Source of the DNA: Chelatococcus sp. HY11
Lineage (GTDB): Bacteria > Pseudomonadota > Alphaproteobacteria > Rhizobiales > Beijerinckiaceae
Direction: 5' to 3'
Assembly (NCBI RefSeq): GCF_018398335.1
Contig: NZ_JAHBRX010000005.1
Span: forward strand, 29,898-93,897
DNA: 64,000 bases
Below are positions 34,793-43,713 of the stretch, one piece after another. The notes under the pieces are model-generated. The model saw only the letters and a program-made list of their open reading frames with translations. It was not told the DNA's origin and made no database searches. The first letter of the stretch is position 1. Each line of letters begins with the position of its first letter. A program made the position numbers and the translations under genes.

Positions 34793-36301
34793 TCAGCCAT
34801 CTTCAACGAAAATCTCTTTACGTCGCTGTTGCACTGCTGGCGCGACGAGAAACACCAGGATGGCAGCGGAGGCGAGAAGCAGAACGGCGCTGATCGGCTT
34901 CTGCATGAATATCAATGGATCGCCGCCGGAAATGATCAGCGAACGTCGAAGGTGATCTTCAAGCATCGGCCCAAGAATGAAGCCAAGGATGAACGGTGGC
35001 AGCTCGCAATCCAGCTTTATGAGGATATACCCCGCCAAACCTGCACCAGCCAGAATGAAGATAGAGAACTGCGTGTTAGTAACGCTGAATGCTCCAATTG
35101 CTGAAAAGGTGACGATCGCAGGAAAGAGGACAACGTATGGAAGGGACAGCATCGAGGTCCATAGCCCGACAAGCGGAAGATTGAGCACGACTAGCATCGC
35201 GTTGCCGATCCACATCGACGCAATCAGCCCCCAGAAGAGCTCGGGATTTGCGTTTATCACCCCAGGCCCGGGAGTGATCCCCTGCATCAACATGCTGCCT
35301 ACCATAAAGGCCATGATGATGTTAGACGGGATGCCGAGCGACAGCATCGGAATGAACGACGTCTGCGCTCCGGCGTTGTTCGCCGCCTCCGGGGCCGCGA
35401 CGCCCTCTATTGCGCCCCGCCCAAATTCAGCGGAGTTTGGCGAGACCCGCTTCTCCACGGTGTAGGCGACGAACGAGGACAAGAGCGCGCCGCCTCCTGG
35501 CAGAACCCCCAGCAGCGATCCGATGATCGTCCCACGCGTGATCGGCGCTGTCATGCGCCTGAAATCGGTGCGGGTCGGCCAAAGCGACTGCATCTTCAGG
35601 ACTGTCGTCGGCTGCTCGTCCGTCTTCTCCAGATTGCGGAAGATCTCGCTGAGCCCGAACATGCCGACCGCGATGGCAACGAAGTCAAAACCGTCCATCA
35701 GTTCGATGGTTCCGAAGGTGAACCTTGGAGCGCCAGAATATATGTCGAGCCCCGTCAGTCCCAGCAGGAGTCCCAGGCAAATCATTCCGATCGCCTTTAT
35801 TACAGACCCGGAGGCCAACGTTATAGATAAGATCAGGCCGAGGACCAGAAGCGAGAAATACTCGGGAGAGCCCACGCTCAGCGCAAGGGTCGTAAGCGGG
35901 ATCGCGATGACGGAAATCAGCAGCGTCGCAAACGTTCCAGCGACGAACGAACCGATAGCTGCCGCGGCAAGCGCCGGCCCAGCCCTGCCTTTCTTTGCCA
36001 TCTGATGGCCGTCGATGGTCGTGATCGCCGATGCCGCCTCGCCAGGCATGTTCACCAGAATGGCCGTCGTCGATCCACCGTACTGGCTGCCATAGTAGAT
36101 GCCGGCCAGCATGATCAGGGCGGTTGTCGAATCTAGCCCGAGTGTGAATGGCAGCAGGAGCGCGATCGTCGCGACCGGACCGATGCCGGGAAGGACGCCG
36201 ATAGCAGTACCGAGCAGTGTTCCCAAAAGGCAGTAGAGCAGGTTGGTGGGACTCGCCGCGACCGAGAACCCCAGCATCAGATTGTCAAGCAGATGCTGCA
36301 T
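34793..36301 (-). CDS. tctA: Tripartite tricarboxylate transporter permease, TctA family
   Basis: From the ATG at 36301 the protein has 502 residues, the normal TctA length; upstream open frame was discarded. It is a multi-span membrane protein with family blocks GTAIGVLPGIGPVATIALLL, then IMLAGIYYGSQYGGSTTAIL and the VNMPGEAASAITTIDGHQMA segment. It is the large permease subunit of a sodium- or proton-driven carboxylate importer that works with TctB and a periplasmic TctC. Its start overlaps the tctB stop by one base. Confidence 0.92.
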   Translation of the reverse strand: MQHLLDNLMLGFSVAASPTNLLYCLLGTLLGTAIGVLPGIGPVATIALLLPFTLGLDSTTALIMLAGIYYGSQYGGSTTAILVNMPGEAASAITTIDGHQMAKKGRAGPALAAAAIGSFVAGTFATLLISVIAIPLTTLALSVGSPEYFSLLVLGLILSITLASGSVIKAIGMICLGLLLGLTGLDIYSGAPRFTFGTIELMDGFDFVAIAVGMFGLSEIFRNLEKTDEQPTTVLKMQSLWPTRTDFRRMTAPITRGTIIGSLLGVLPGGGALLSSFVAYTVEKRVSPNSAEFGRGAIEGVAAPEAANNAGAQTSFIPMLSLGIPSNIIMAFMVGSMLMQGITPGPGVINANPELFWGLIASMWIGNAMLVVLNLPLVGLWTSMLSLPYVVLFPAIVTFSAIGAFSVTNTQFSIFILAGAGLAGYILIKLDCELPPFILGFILGPMLEDHLRRSLIISGGDPLIFMQKPISAVLLLASAAILVFLVAPAVQQRRKEIFVEDG

Positions 36302-36774
36302 TATCCCCTCCCGTAGAAGAAGACGGGGCCCAGCAGCGGAAGAGGCAGCTTGAGTAGTAAGCCAAAGACCAGCGCGCAGAATATCGCCACGCCGAGGCTT
36401 GTCAGCGTCGCAGTGCGCAAGCTGATGCCAGACTTTGCAAGGCAGGTCACGAAGGCGATCATGAAAGCGCCGGGGAGAAGTCCAAGCATGGAGACCAGCG
36501 CTCCAAATAGGACGAGCGATATGGTGATCGCTGATACGGCTCGCCAAGCGATGGCGCCGCTGCCGCTGCCATTTCCATCTGCAAGGATGAACCCTCGTGC
36601 CAACACCACTGCGCCGATGGCGACGAGGAGAAAACAGAGGGCGACCGGAAAGAAGCCTGGCCCCATATTGAGGGGCGTACCCACTCGCATGGTAAGATAG
36701 GCATTGATGCCGTAGCCGAGTCCGAAACCCAGGAAGATCAGCCCTGTTCCCAGGTCTTTGACGTTGACACTCAT
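36301..36774 (-). CDS. tctB: Tripartite tricarboxylate transporter small subunit, TctB family
   Basis: The 157-residue protein begins at the ATG 36774, with GGAGG just upstream. It has four hydrophobic segments (for example TGLIFLGFGLGYGINAYLTM, FFPVALCFLLVAIGAVVLA) as expected for TctB. It is the small membrane subunit of the TctABC importer. It diverges from tctC across a 191-bp intergenic region. Confidence 0.88.
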   Translation of the reverse strand: MSVNVKDLGTGLIFLGFGLGYGINAYLTMRVGTPLNMGPGFFPVALCFLLVAIGAVVLARGFILADGNGSGSGAIAWRAVSAITISLVLFGALVSMLGLLPGAFMIAFVTCLAKSGISLRTATLTSLGVAIFCALVFGLLLKLPLPLLGPVFFYGRG

Positions 36775-36846
36775 TCGCTCCTCCACTTCGAGGCGATGCC
36801 CGCTGGCGCCCTCACTATCCTTCGTACCCCGTGCGTGATATCGGCA

Positions 36847-36862
36847 CCTATCCACCGATAGG
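36847..36862. promoter_or_regulatory. Palindrome between tctB and tctC (possible operator)
   Basis: CCTATC-CACC-GATAGG is a perfect 6-bp inverted repeat with a 4-base centre, in the gap between the divergent tctBA and tctC genes. The place fits an operator that controls both directions, but no regulator gene is adjacent. Confidence 0.3.
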
Positions 36863-36965
36863 TTCCTTTGCACTCGCCACCGTTCCTATTGTGTCCCGGA
36901 CTTCTCGAACCGTCACGCCGACGACCGCGGAAAGCCGAATGTATTGATATGGGAGGACCAAGGAA

Positions 36966-37949
36966 ATGCCTACACTACGTGTCGCCTCAATGCTCTTCAC
37001 AACCATCGGACTGGCCGCGTCGACGCTGGCTGGCGCCAGCATGGCGCTTGCGCAGCAGTATCCGGGCAAGCCTATCACCATCGTGGCCAACCTCGCGCCG
37101 GGCTCCACCGGCGACATGATCGCACGCGAAGTTGGCGCGGTTTTGTCAACCCGACTCGCCCAGCCTGTCCTAATTGAGAACAAGGCTGGCGCCGGCGGAA
37201 TGCTGGGCGCCCAGGATGTGGTGAAAGCCGCGCCCGACGGCTACAGGCTTCTGTTGACGTCGAGCGGCTTGACGGCCGAGCAGAGCTTGCGGTCCAGTGA
37301 CTTCGACATTCGCGAGAAGCTTGCGCCGATCACCGATGCGGTGTCTATCTCTCTTGGCCTCATGGTCAATTCTAAGATGCCTGCAAAGACCGTTCAGGAG
37401 TTCATTGCACTCGCGAAGGAGCGGGACGGCTCATTACGCTTTGGTTCAGCGGGAGTCGGCAGTGCGATCCACCTCGCAGCTGAGAGCTTTCTCCTCGCTG
37501 CGGGCATCAAGATGGTCCACGTCCCATACCAAGGTGGTACGGCGGTCGTGACTGGTCTTCTGCAGGACGAGATTCAGGCGATCGTCTTCGACCCGACCGC
37601 CGCAGCCGGTATGCTTCAGGCAGGACAGCTCCGGATGGTGGCGCTGGGCGGCAACTCTCGCTCTCCGAACTACCCCGACACGCCCAGCTTCAGCGAGGGC
37701 GGGCTGCCCGGCTTTGATCCAGGTGCTTGGTACGGCTTCTTCGCCCCGAAGGGAACCCCTGCGGAAATCATCCAGACATTACAGAATAACATCGCTGAAG
37801 CGCTAAAGGACCCAGCGGTTTTCAAGAAGTTCTCCGAGAAGGGGTTCCGCATAGTGGGTTCCTCTTCCGACAAGTTCGCCGTTCGCATCAACGAAGATGT
37901 CGAGCACTGGAAGCGGGTCATCGAGGACGCGAAGGTCAGCGTGAAGTAG
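36966..37949 (+). CDS. tctC: Tripartite tricarboxylate transporter substrate-binding protein (Bug family)
   Basis: The 327-residue protein has a Sec signal peptide (cleavage expected after ALAQ at about residue 30) and the Bug signature: YPGKPITIVANLAPGSTGDM at the mature start, then VLIENKAGAGGMLGAQDVVK, and VPYQGGTAVVTGLLQDEIQA. Bug proteins bind carboxylates such as citrate, aromatic or terpenoid acids in the periplasm. It supplies TctAB encoded divergently; uptake of the island's substrate is the natural inference. Confidence 0.92.
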   Translation: MPTLRVASMLFTTIGLAASTLAGASMALAQQYPGKPITIVANLAPGSTGDMIAREVGAVLSTRLAQPVLIENKAGAGGMLGAQDVVKAAPDGYRLLLTSSGLTAEQSLRSSDFDIREKLAPITDAVSISLGLMVNSKMPAKTVQEFIALAKERDGSLRFGSAGVGSAIHLAAESFLLAAGIKMVHVPYQGGTAVVTGLLQDEIQAIVFDPTAAAGMLQAGQLRMVALGGNSRSPNYPDTPSFSEGGLPGFDPGAWYGFFAPKGTPAEIIQTLQNNIAEALKDPAVFKKFSEKGFRIVGSSSDKFAVRINEDVEHWKRVIEDAKVSVK

Positions 37950-37984
37950 CCGCCGAACCAAGAAGTTCCCCGGCATTGCTGTGA

Positions 37985-38881
37985 GAGTCCGTTTGAGAAT
38001 GGTCATGGATGGACACTTCTTCGGAGCATGAGGCTGCCGAGAGCGAGGTGGATCATCGCCTCTGAAACGTCGATCCGCTTCTCATAATCGCGAACGAGCC
38101 GTTTCCAGCGCGTCATCCATCCGAAGGTGCGCTCGACGACCCAGCGTCTGGGCAGCACCTTGAAGCCCGGCTCCTTGTCGGAGCGACGGATGATCTCGAG
38201 GACGAAGTCCTGATATGCCGCGGCGTCCATAAGGCGGGTGCGGTCGTAGGCACCGTCGGCAAACAGATGCTTGAGCCATGGCCATCGCTTGCGGACGGCC
38301 GCGACGATCGTTTGAGCACCGGCGCTGTCGGAGATGTCGGCAGTGGTCAGATTGACCATGAGCAACCTACCATCGGTATCGACGGCAATGTGCCGTTTAC
38401 GACCGACCACCTTCTTACCGGCATCAAAGCCCCGCTTTTCCGCAGCTGGTGCCTTGATGGACTGGCTGTCAACGACGGCGGCCGTCGGGCTCTGTTCACG
38501 CCCTTCGCGCTCGCGGTCGAGCATCAGTGTGACGTCGTGGATCGTACGGAACAGTAGCCGGCGCACGAAGCGGCGGAACCACCAATACACCGTCTGCCAG
38601 GGCGGAAAGTCGTTCGGCAACATCCGCCATCCACCACCTGTGCGCGCCAGATAGCGAAGCGCATCAAGCACATCACGCAGGTCCGTCGCCGGCTTGCGTC
38701 CACGCTTGGCCACCGGTGGTAGAAACGGCTCAACGAACAGCCATTCTTCGTCCGTCAGATCGGTCGGGTAGCGCTTCGATCGCTTCTCAAATCCAGCCAT
38801 CCGGCTACGGCTCGCTCGGGTCCACATCCCAAGCTTGAATCATGACCCAGCCGTCACATCAACCCATTCTCAAACGGTCTC
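37985..38881 (-). mobile_element. IS5-family element with intact ends and TGA duplication
   Basis: The element is 897 bp. Terminal inverted repeats start GAGTCCGTTTGAGAATGG on the left and GAGACCGTTTGAGAATGG on the right (17 of 18). A 3-bp direct repeat TGA flanks it (37982-37984 and 38882-38884), fitting the TNA duplication of the IS1031-type group. It looks like a recent, simple insertion. Confidence 0.92.
38003..38800 (-). CDS. IS5-family transposase
   Basis: The 265-residue protein from ATG 38800 has the two IS5 domains: DUF4096-like N-terminus ([40 protein letters not shown]) and DDE core ([56 protein letters not shown]). It appears complete and may be active. An open frame on the other strand is a shadow. 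Confidence 0.95.
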   Translation of the reverse strand: MAGFEKRSKRYPTDLTDEEWLFVEPFLPPVAKRGRKPATDLRDVLDALRYLARTGGGWRMLPNDFPPWQTVYWWFRRFVRRLLFRTIHDVTLMLDREREGREQSPTAAVVDSQSIKAPAAEKRGFDAGKKVVGRKRHIAVDTDGRLLMVNLTTADISDSAGAQTIVAAVRKRWPWLKHLFADGAYDRTRLMDAAAYQDFVLEIIRRSDKEPGFKVLPRRWVVERTFGWMTRWKRLVRDYEKRIDVSEAMIHLALGSLMLRRSVHP

Positions 38882-38970
38882 TGATGCCGGGGAACAGCAG
38901 TTGGGCGACTGTGCCGTCCACATAAACAGAAACCAGCGGTCCGGACTGCACAGCGACAATACCCGGCTCG

Positions 38971-39906
38971 TCAGGAGTCCTGCGTCTTTGACGGAATCCT
39001 CTCCGCCCCATCGATGACGCTGACGCCGGTTTCGTCCTCGATCACGGTCATCAACATACTAAGGTCCTGGTCTGACAGGCCACGTTCGCTGGCGACTCGC
39101 CAGCGCGAGACCACACCGGCGAGGGCCAGCATCGAGTCGAACGGGAATCCCAGGGCGAGCGCCTCGGAGCGCACCAGCGCGATATCCTTCTCGAACAAGG
39201 CAATCTTGCCGCCGTACTCGAAGGAACGAGAGGTCACCGCAGCGATGCGGCGCGCGGAGAAACCTGTATTTGCGCCACTGCTGCGTCCGATCACATCCAC
39301 CATCGCCGGAGGGGTCAGCCCCATCCTTACGCCCAGCGCCAGCGCTTCAAAGGAGTTGGCAATATTCGAGGCCGCGAGCAGATTGTTGATTAGCTTCATC
39401 CGCTGGCCGTCGCCGACATTGGGGCCAACATGAACGACAACTGCTCCAATCGCCTCCAGCAACGGGCGGACTGCCTGCAGATTCGCTTCCGGCCCTCCAA
39501 CCATGACGGTGAGCTGTCCATTTTCCGCGCTGTGGGGCCCGCCGGAAACCGGTGCATCAATGCTGCGGATTCCGACCTTGGCAAGCAGGTCGGCCTGTTC
39601 CGCCGCCGCAGACGGGCCAACCGTCGACAGCTCAACCACGTATTTAGCGACCCTTCCGCCTATAATGCCGTCCTGCCCCATGCGTGCCACCAGGCTGCCC
39701 TCCGTCGTCGGCAGGCAAGTAAGCACCACTTCCGCGTGGTGTGCCAGGTCTCGCGCGCATACATGCCCGATAGCCCCCCGCGACACGAACTTCGCGATGG
39801 ACGAAGCATCGATGTCGAAGACATGGAGAGCGATGCCCCGGTCGAGCAACCGCCGCCCGACCGCTCCGCCCATGCTGCCAAGTCCAATCAAACCAACCTG
39901 CCTCAC
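38971..39906 (-). CDS. NAD(P)-dependent oxidoreductase, 3-hydroxyisobutyrate dehydrogenase family
   Basis: The 311-residue protein has the N-terminal Rossmann motif GLIGLGSMGGAVGRRLLDRG, the substrate-binding block DAPVSGGPHSAENGQLTVMV and the catalytic Lys region MKLINNLLAASN. The family oxidises beta-hydroxyacids such as 3-hydroxyisobutyrate or tartronate semialdehyde. It is the last gene of a minus-strand operon after a CMD-family protein (3-bp gap) and the ferredoxin, so it likely acts on the P450 product chain (inference). Confidence 0.88.
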   Translation of the reverse strand: MRQVGLIGLGSMGGAVGRRLLDRGIALHVFDIDASSIAKFVSRGAIGHVCARDLAHHAEVVLTCLPTTEGSLVARMGQDGIIGGRVAKYVVELSTVGPSAAAEQADLLAKVGIRSIDAPVSGGPHSAENGQLTVMVGGPEANLQAVRPLLEAIGAVVVHVGPNVGDGQRMKLINNLLAASNIANSFEALALGVRMGLTPPAMVDVIGRSSGANTGFSARRIAAVTSRSFEYGGKIALFEKDIALVRSEALALGFPFDSMLALAGVVSRWRVASERGLSDQDLSMLMTVIEDETGVSVIDGAERIPSKTQDS

Positions 39907-39909
39907 GCG

Positions 39910-40305
39910 TCATTCCTTTGCATCTGGTTCGGGACGCCTGCGCTCGGCAAGCACCTGCTCGACGACATGGTTGGCCTCCGAGGCATTGGGGAAGCCGCAA
40001 TAGACGGCGAGATGGATGATCGCTTCCCTTATCTCAGTCTCCGTCAGTCCGTTGTTGAATGCGCCATGCAGATGCAGCCGTAGCGGCCGCCACATGCCCC
40101 GTGCCGTCAGCGCGCCGAGACAAAGCAGGCTGCGGGAACGCCAGTCCAACCCTTCGCGCATCCAGACTTCTTCGAAGACGAACTGCTCCGCGACCTCCTG
40201 CAGTTCCGCTCCGAACGACCTGACATGTTCGGAGCGCTCCCGGTAGTTGTTCTCTCCGATAAGGCGCCGCATAATGTCGGCTCCCTTCGATGGCCTTATG
40301 TCCAT
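39910..40305 (-). CDS. Carboxymuconolactone decarboxylase family protein
   Basis: The 131-residue protein matches the CMD fold: RSRSLLCLGALTARGMWRPL, HLHGAFNNGLTETEIREAII, then HLAVYCGFPNASEANHVVEQ. This spacing is that of gamma-carboxymuconolactone decarboxylase-like proteins rather than AhpD (no CxxC). Members decarboxylate lactones or have unknown roles. It lies between the ferredoxin (7 bp) and the dehydrogenase (3 bp), clearly one transcript. Confidence 0.87.
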   Translation of the reverse strand: MDIRPSKGADIMRRLIGENNYRERSEHVRSFGAELQEVAEQFVFEEVWMREGLDWRSRSLLCLGALTARGMWRPLRLHLHGAFNNGLTETEIREAIIHLAVYCGFPNASEANHVVEQVLAERRRPEPDAKE

Positions 40306-40312
40306 TAGTCAC

Positions 40313-40636
40313 CTAATACTGGTTGTTAGGAAGATGGATGTCGATCTCTGACATTCCCGCCTCGATGATAAGCTGGCAGCTCAGCCGACTTGTCGGGCGG
40401 CGTTCGGCGGTGGCCATGTCGAGCATCACCTCTTCGACGTCGGATCGTTCCCCGAACAGCTCCGCCGCCGCGGGATCTAGATAGACATGACAGGTGGCGC
40501 ACATCATCGCGCCTCCGCACTCTGCGACGATCGTCTCTACACCGCACGCGACCGCAACTTCCATGGCACTCTGGCCAGGCTCGGCGCTACACTCTGTTAC
40601 GTGGCCGTCTGAACTTATGAATCTGATCTTTGGCAT
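40313..40636 (-). CDS. 2Fe-2S ferredoxin, adrenodoxin/putidaredoxin type
   Basis: The 107-residue protein has the cluster ligands Cys40, Cys46, Cys49 and Cys87 in the C-x5-C-x2-C ... C spacing (ECGGAMMCATCHVYLDP, then RLSCQLI) typical of P450-serving ferredoxins. It is divergently transcribed from the P450 gene across 149 bp, which suggests a shared control region. It should accept electrons from the reductase at 33467 and reduce the P450. Confidence 0.93.
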   Translation of the reverse strand: MPKIRFISSDGHVTECSAEPGQSAMEVAVACGVETIVAECGGAMMCATCHVYLDPAAAELFGERSDVEEVMLDMATAERRPTSRLSCQLIIEAGMSEIDIHLPNNQY

Positions 40637-40785
40637 TGAACGTTTGTATCTTCGCTGTGACTAGTAGATACTATCGTCCGGCGGCAGCGGCGCCATCACC
40701 TCTCCTAAGATAGGTGCGATGCAAACGAAGAATTTCTAACCCTGTAACGAAGGCATACCCGCTGAGCGACGGGAAGAGGTTGTAG

Positions 40786-42039
40786 ATGAAAATGGGGACC
40801 GATATGGAGAGTTACTGGGACACGGAAGATCGCAATCCTCATCCGTTCTATGATGCGCTGCGCGCCCGCGGCGATGTGGTCTGGGATAACCATATCAAGG
40901 CTTGGCTCGTCACGGGTGCTGCCGCAAACCGCGCCGTGTTGATGGATGACTCGACATATATTCAACCGTATCTGTCGATGAAGGCCGGCGAAGGCTATCG
41001 CGCTCTTCGACTCAACAACCCGCGGTCGTTCCATTTCCTTACGGGCGAGGAACATCGGGCGATGCATCGATGGTGGCTCATGGATTTGCTGTCGCCGCAA
41101 TGGGTCGCCGAGTACATGGACACGGTGGTGACCCCGATCATCGGTCGCATCCTTTCCTCCCTAGAGGGCCGCGAGGAATTCGATATCGCCGACGAGTATG
41201 CGGAGAGAATCCCGGTCGCGATCTTCGCCGACCTCATGGATCTGCCCGACCGCACCACCGAAACCCTCGCGCGCATCAAGAAGCTCAACGATCGGATCGC
41301 CGACTTCGCCACCATCGCCAATTCGCTTAAACTGGAGGGAGAACCAACGGACGAGTTGCTCGCGGTTCAGCGGAGTGCCATTGCGGCGTCGGAAGAACTG
41401 AATGAAATGCTGCGTCCAGTTGTTGAGGAGAGGAAAGAGCGGAGAGGCGAGGATTTTGTCTCGCGTTTGTGGGCCGGCGGTCCAGCCCTCTATGAAGACT
41501 GGAATTCGACCGACGTGCTCGATGCGTCCCGTCGATTGCTCTTCGCCGGGTCGGACACAACTACCCTTTCCATTGCAAATGCCTTCTATATGCTACTTAC
41601 GGACGAATCGCTGCTGCAGCAGGTGAGGGCAGGTGGCCGACCCGCGATCGCCAAGTTTGTTGAAGAGGTTCTGCGGCTCAACGGAAGCGTGCAGTTCCGG
41701 CCCCGCCGCGCCATGAAAGATGTTGAGCTTGCTGGCCAGAAGATCGCCAAGGGCGATATGGTGATTGCCGTGCTGCAGGCCGCAAATCGCGATCCAGCCC
41801 ACTTCGCCTGCCCCCACGTGGTGAATTTGGATCGCAAGGCCATCCGCGCCCACTTTGCTTTCAACGTGGGGCCGCGCAGTTGCCCGGGGTCCAACCTAGC
41901 GCGGGCGGAGCTGGTAGAGAGTATCGCACAGATGCTTAACCGCTATACGACGATCCGACTCGTCAACCCTGGAGAGCCGGTGTTAAGGGGCTTCATGTTT
42001 CGCTCCTATCGGCCACTTCACGTCGCCGTCAGTGGATAG
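40786..42039 (+). CDS. Cytochrome P450
   Basis: The soluble 417-residue P450 has the I-helix motif AGSDTT (Asp257-Thr258), the K-helix EEVLR, and the heme-binding motif FNVGPRSCPG with the ligand Cys366. It has the length and style of bacterial class I enzymes. It would insert one oxygen atom into a C-H bond, probably as the first attack on the island's substrate. Two candidate starts (ATG 40786 and ATG 40804) exist; the first is used. The ferredoxin is divergent, and the flavoprotein gene follows 76 bp downstream. Confidence 0.93.
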   Translation: MKMGTDMESYWDTEDRNPHPFYDALRARGDVVWDNHIKAWLVTGAAANRAVLMDDSTYIQPYLSMKAGEGYRALRLNNPRSFHFLTGEEHRAMHRWWLMDLLSPQWVAEYMDTVVTPIIGRILSSLEGREEFDIADEYAERIPVAIFADLMDLPDRTTETLARIKKLNDRIADFATIANSLKLEGEPTDELLAVQRSAIAASEELNEMLRPVVEERKERRGEDFVSRLWAGGPALYEDWNSTDVLDASRRLLFAGSDTTTLSIANAFYMLLTDESLLQQVRAGGRPAIAKFVEEVLRLNGSVQFRPRRAMKDVELAGQKIAKGDMVIAVLQAANRDPAHFACPHVVNLDRKAIRAHFAFNVGPRSCPGSNLARAELVESIAQMLNRYTTIRLVNPGEPVLRGFMFRSYRPLHVAVSG

Positions 42040-42115
42040 GAAGGTTTCACTGTAAACGCCGCGGTTTCCCCTGTCGCGAGCAACAAACTGTCTTCCGAGA
42101 AACGGATCAGCGATT

Positions 42116-43633
42116 ATGCGCGCAAGCCCCCCGGCCGATGCGGACCACGAGGCGGATATCGTGGTTTTGGGATACGGCGTTTCCGGTATGGCCGCAGCGA
42201 TAACCGCTGCCAAGCGCGGTGCATCTGTGATCGTCGTGGAAAAGCAGCCGCAGGACGATCACAAGGCCACGCTTCGCATGGCCGGGGGCATCTGGATGCA
42301 TTTGACGGACAAGGACGCCGGCGCTCGATATCTCGAACGGTGTTATGCCGGGTTCGTCCCGCCCGATCTTACTCATGTGATGGCGGAGCGGATTGCGACG
42401 CTCCGAGACTGGTTGGCTTCTGTCGATCCCGATCTTCCGTGGGTCAAGATCAATACCGCCGAACACCCGCACTTCGACGGTGCTGAGAGCGTAGAGGTGT
42501 ATCAGGTGGGCTGGCACCAACATCGTCTCGACCCGAATGGAGGTACGGGGAAGCTCATCTATGCAGCCTTCCACAAGGTCGTTTGTGGGTTGGGAGTCCG
42601 GCTCTTGTGGAGCCACAAGGCGTCGGCCCTGCTGCGCGATGTCAATGGCCGGGTGATCGGCGCCCGCGCCGAGAACTCCGAAGGCACCGTGCAAATTCGC
42701 GCTCGATATGGTGTTGTTCTCGGCACCGGCGGCTTCGAACACGACGAGGCGGCGAAGCAAACTTATCTGCCCGCCTATCCGGCCTATTTTACCGCCAGCC
42801 CAGCACACACTGGAGATGGCTTGCGAATGGCAGCGGAAGTGGGTGCGGACATGTGGCACATGAACCAGATGGTCGGTCGTGCCATGATGGGATTTCCGCT
42901 AGAACCGGACGGACGCTGGCAGGGATTCTTCGTCAACATGCTGCCGCCGGGACACCCACCGTCTCAGCCTGCGCCCGGCTATGTCATCGTCGACAGGTTC
43001 GGCGAGCGGTTTGCAGACGAATACAAGCAGGCGAAGCTGCTACATTCCTTCTTCTACGAACTGCTAAAGTTCGACTCCGGTCGCGGCCTGTACCCGCGCA
43101 TTCCATGCTTCTGGATATTCGACGAGAAGCGGCGCCGTGCGGGGCCGCTTACCTTTCGGCATGTGGGGCCGGTTTCGGTGGGCGTCTACGACTGGAGCTT
43201 CGACAACACTGCCGAAATCGCGAGGGGCTGGATCTCGGCCGGAAAGACCGTCAAGGAGGCGGCCGCAGCCGCGGGCGTTGAAGATCCCGGCGCGGCTGCT
43301 AGGGCAGTGGATCGTTACAACGAATCCTGCAGCTACGATCGGGCAGACGGATATGGCCGCCCACCGGAGACGCTTACCCCGATCGCCGAGCCGCCCTTCT
43401 ACTGTGTGAAGCTGTGGCCCGCAGGTCCGTTCACCACCGGAGGGCCACGGCGCGACGCGGGTTGCAGAATTCTGAGTGTGTCCGGCGAAGCAATTGCGGG
43501 ACTCTATGGAGCCGGCGAACTCGGACAGATCAGCGGCTTGGTTTACCCCGCTGACGGCTATGCGATCACAGAGGCACTCTGCACAGGACAGATCGCGGTG
43601 GAAACAGCCCTCGCGGATAGGGTGCCTGATTGA
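42116..43633 (+). CDS. FAD-dependent dehydrogenase, fumarate reductase/3-ketosteroid dehydrogenase-like
   Basis: The 505-residue flavoprotein has the dinucleotide fold DIVVLGYGVSGMAAAITAAK, the VVEKQ segment, and the C-terminal FAD block ITEALCTGQIAVETAL preceded by GLYGAGELGQISGLVYPADG. This pattern is shared by fumarate reductase flavoproteins and 3-ketosteroid 1-dehydrogenases, which desaturate a ring next to a ketone. No heme or membrane anchor is present. Beside a P450 system it could convert an oxo-cyclohexane-type intermediate to an unsaturated one (inference). The start ATG has only a weak ribosome site. Confidence 0.85.
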   Translation: MRASPPADADHEADIVVLGYGVSGMAAAITAAKRGASVIVVEKQPQDDHKATLRMAGGIWMHLTDKDAGARYLERCYAGFVPPDLTHVMAERIATLRDWLASVDPDLPWVKINTAEHPHFDGAESVEVYQVGWHQHRLDPNGGTGKLIYAAFHKVVCGLGVRLLWSHKASALLRDVNGRVIGARAENSEGTVQIRARYGVVLGTGGFEHDEAAKQTYLPAYPAYFTASPAHTGDGLRMAAEVGADMWHMNQMVGRAMMGFPLEPDGRWQGFFVNMLPPGHPPSQPAPGYVIVDRFGERFADEYKQAKLLHSFFYELLKFDSGRGLYPRIPCFWIFDEKRRRAGPLTFRHVGPVSVGVYDWSFDNTAEIARGWISAGKTVKEAAAAAGVEDPGAAARAVDRYNESCSYDRADGYGRPPETLTPIAEPPFYCVKLWPAGPFTTGGPRRDAGCRILSVSGEAIAGLYGAGELGQISGLVYPADGYAITEALCTGQIAVETALADRVPD

Positions 43634-43713
43634 TGATCAGAGCTCATAGAAACTCCAGCGGCGATGCGCCGCTACTCAGGAGCGGCGGCCTCCGCGACAA
43701 GACAGCCTCGAGC

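Larger units (their letters stand above)
37965..38895. terminator. Intergenic hairpin split by an IS5 element
   Basis: GTTCCCCGGCAT (37965-37976) and ATGCCGGGGAAC (38884-38895) are perfect 12-bp inverted arms. If the IS5 element and one TGA copy are removed, they form a hairpin with a 7-base loop (TGCTGTG) between the convergent tctC and dehydrogenase genes. It has no T-run, so it may be a factor-dependent terminator or another structured element. Confidence 0.7.
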
